Shown piece by piece: positions 63,207 to 64,000 of a stretch of 64,000 nt of DNA. The stretch spans positions 248,001-312,000 of the forward strand of contig BORH01000003.1 of assembly GCA_018333075.1 (NCBI GenBank). The letters run 5' to 3'. The DNA is from Heyndrickxia sporothermodurans. GTDB taxonomy: Bacteria; Bacillota; Bacilli; Bacillales; Bacillaceae_C. Numbering within the stretch: the first letter of the stretch is position 1; each line of letters begins with the position of its first letter. The notes below the pieces were generated by a model. The model was given only the letters and a program-made list of their open reading frames with translations. It was not told the DNA's origin and ran no database searches. A program made the position numbers and the translations under genes.

Positions 63207-63246
63207 AGGGGTACAGTTAATATTTTAGAATATTGACTGTACCCCT
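63207..63246 (+). terminator. Terminator of the WG-repeat gene
   Basis: AGGGGTACAGTTAATATT and AATATTGACTGTACCCCT, an 18-bp stem with one mismatch and a TTAG loop, then TTTCT. 63247-63524 beyond it is AT-rich with only the protease SD recognised. Confidence 0.92.
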
Positions 63247-63524
63247 TTCTCGTAAAATACTAGTGTTTTCTTCCTGGTTCGATTTTTCAAAAGCATTACA
63301 TATGAAAGATGATAGTTGGAATGGCCCATTGTCAAAAAAATAGATATTAGATTAAATTAGTATAAATCTTTCCAGTGGTGTTCAATGAGTGCAACTACTA
63401 AAGTAATTGGGTTAGGCGCATTTGACATATAGGACAACCAGGAAAAAAACTAAGGGGGGGAGATGTTAGCTTTAAAGTCTGAATGTTCAGTTTTTATTAA
63501 ATTACTATACTAGGAGGAGTGAAA

Positions 63525-64000
63525 GTGAGAAGTAGGTGGAGAGTCCGTGTTTGGTCAATATTTATGTCGAGTGTAATGCTAATTTGGATCATGCTTCCAG
63601 CATCTTCTTTAGCAATAGAAAATAATTACACAGGAAATAAGATATCTGTCGGTGATGGGATAGATAAAATTAATCAAAGGGTAATGAAGGAATTTAAAGA
63701 TAAGGAATATGCTACATTTATCGTCCTGTTGAAGGAGCAAACCAATACAACGAAAATCGCAAAAGAAGCAGAAAAACAATCTCAAAAGCAAAATCTCTCC
63801 TCAGTAAAATCTCTTCATGCGAAAAGATCTGCAATCGTATCCGCATTACGCACGAAAGCATTAGAAACTCAACAACATGTTAAAGAATTATTAGGAAAAG
63901 AAAAAGTGATGAAGCGAGTAAAGGAGTTCCAGTCCTATTATATTGTCAATGCTCTAGCTGTAACTGGAACAAAGGAAACAGTAGAAAAGCTTGCAGAACT
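63525..64000 (+). CDS. Bacillopeptidase F-like S8 serine protease, N-terminal part (runs off the window)
   Basis: The frame is open from a GTG at 63525 to the window end (158 codons). AGGAGG lies 7 nt upstream. Signal peptide about 1-30 (VMLIWIMLPASSLA). The propeptide resembles the inhibitor-I9-type pro-region of bacillopeptidase F: EYATFIVLLKEQTNTTKIAK, HAKRSAIVSALRTKALETQQ, YYIVNALAVTGTKETVEKLA. The catalytic domain would lie beyond the window, so the assignment rests on the pro-region alone. Confidence 0.7.
   Translation, partial: MRSRWRVRVWSIFMSSVMLIWIMLPASSLAIENNYTGNKISVGDGIDKINQRVMKEFKDKEYATFIVLLKEQTNTTKIAKEAEKQSQKQNLSSVKSLHAKRSAIVSALRTKALETQQHVKELLGKEKVMKRVKEFQSYYIVNALAVTGTKETVEKLAE

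Overview
The window is AT-rich chromosomal DNA from a member of the Bacillaceae (low-GC, Gram-positive, very probably an endospore former). The evidence is strong AGGAGG-type ribosome binding sites, frequent TTG and GTG starts, sigma-W and sigma-D type promoters, and a block of genes colinear with the B. subtilis yflG-yfk-yfj segment (mapB, yfkK, yfkH, chaA/yfkE, yfkD, yfkAB, pdaA/yfjS, yfjP, yfjO). The spore-cortex deacetylase gene pdaA supports sporulation. The accessory content and repeat families differ from B. subtilis itself. Species was not determined. No rRNA, tRNA, CRISPR array, prophage or insertion sequence was recognised.

Layout. 0-4 kb: luxS-mccA-mccB (activated methyl cycle and reverse transsulfuration to cysteine), a 12-copy 21-bp repeat array and a methyltransferase. 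4-6 kb, the RNA-rich part: a preQ1-I riboswitch with terminator, then queF interrupted by a 264-nt group I intron placed directly after the catalytic cysteine codon, then an RNHCP-domain zinc protein behind a ~330-nt leader that looks like an orphan translational riboswitch; a 15-bp inverted repeat brackets the leader plus gene. 6-15 kb: sigma-W-type nfeD-floT membrane operon, mreBH, speG, a YcgR-YcgQ permease pair, an acyl-CoA thioesterase, a 22-codon leader ORF overlapping a terminator, and hutH. 15-22 kb: YteA-like protein, ampS, a decayed DUF488 gene, the nsrR/hmp nitric-oxide pair with an NsrR-like operator, a DnaJC28-domain protein and motAB with a sigma-D-type promoter.

22-48 kb: a MarR/MFS efflux pair with a palindromic operator, mapB, a sugar dehydrogenase lipoprotein, yfkK, yfkH, the ycnKJI copper operon, a second MFS gene, chaA, yfkD, an ECF-like sigma factor with a C-terminal SnoaL-like domain, yfkAB, class I fumarase, a NERD protein, the overlapping adaA-alkA-adaB alkylation-repair operon, two acetyltransferases, a DnaA-box cluster before pdaA, and yfjP-rlmCD. 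48-64 kb: a DUF1456 gene, a 1.4-kb gene-poor gap, an aminobenzoyl-glutamate-type island (regulator, AbgT transporter, two M20 amidohydrolases) with a promoter and operator, a HEAT-repeat protein, a Lin0512 protein, glutamate decarboxylase, the second 12-copy 21-bp repeat array, an AhpD-like protein divergent from an Lrp regulator, a WG-repeat protein, and the start of a bacillopeptidase F-like protease running off the end.

The strongest candidates for undescribed biology are the intron in queF, the RNHCP leader RNA with its bracketing inverted repeat, and the paired 21-bp repeat arrays. All calls come from reading the sequence; no database search was run.
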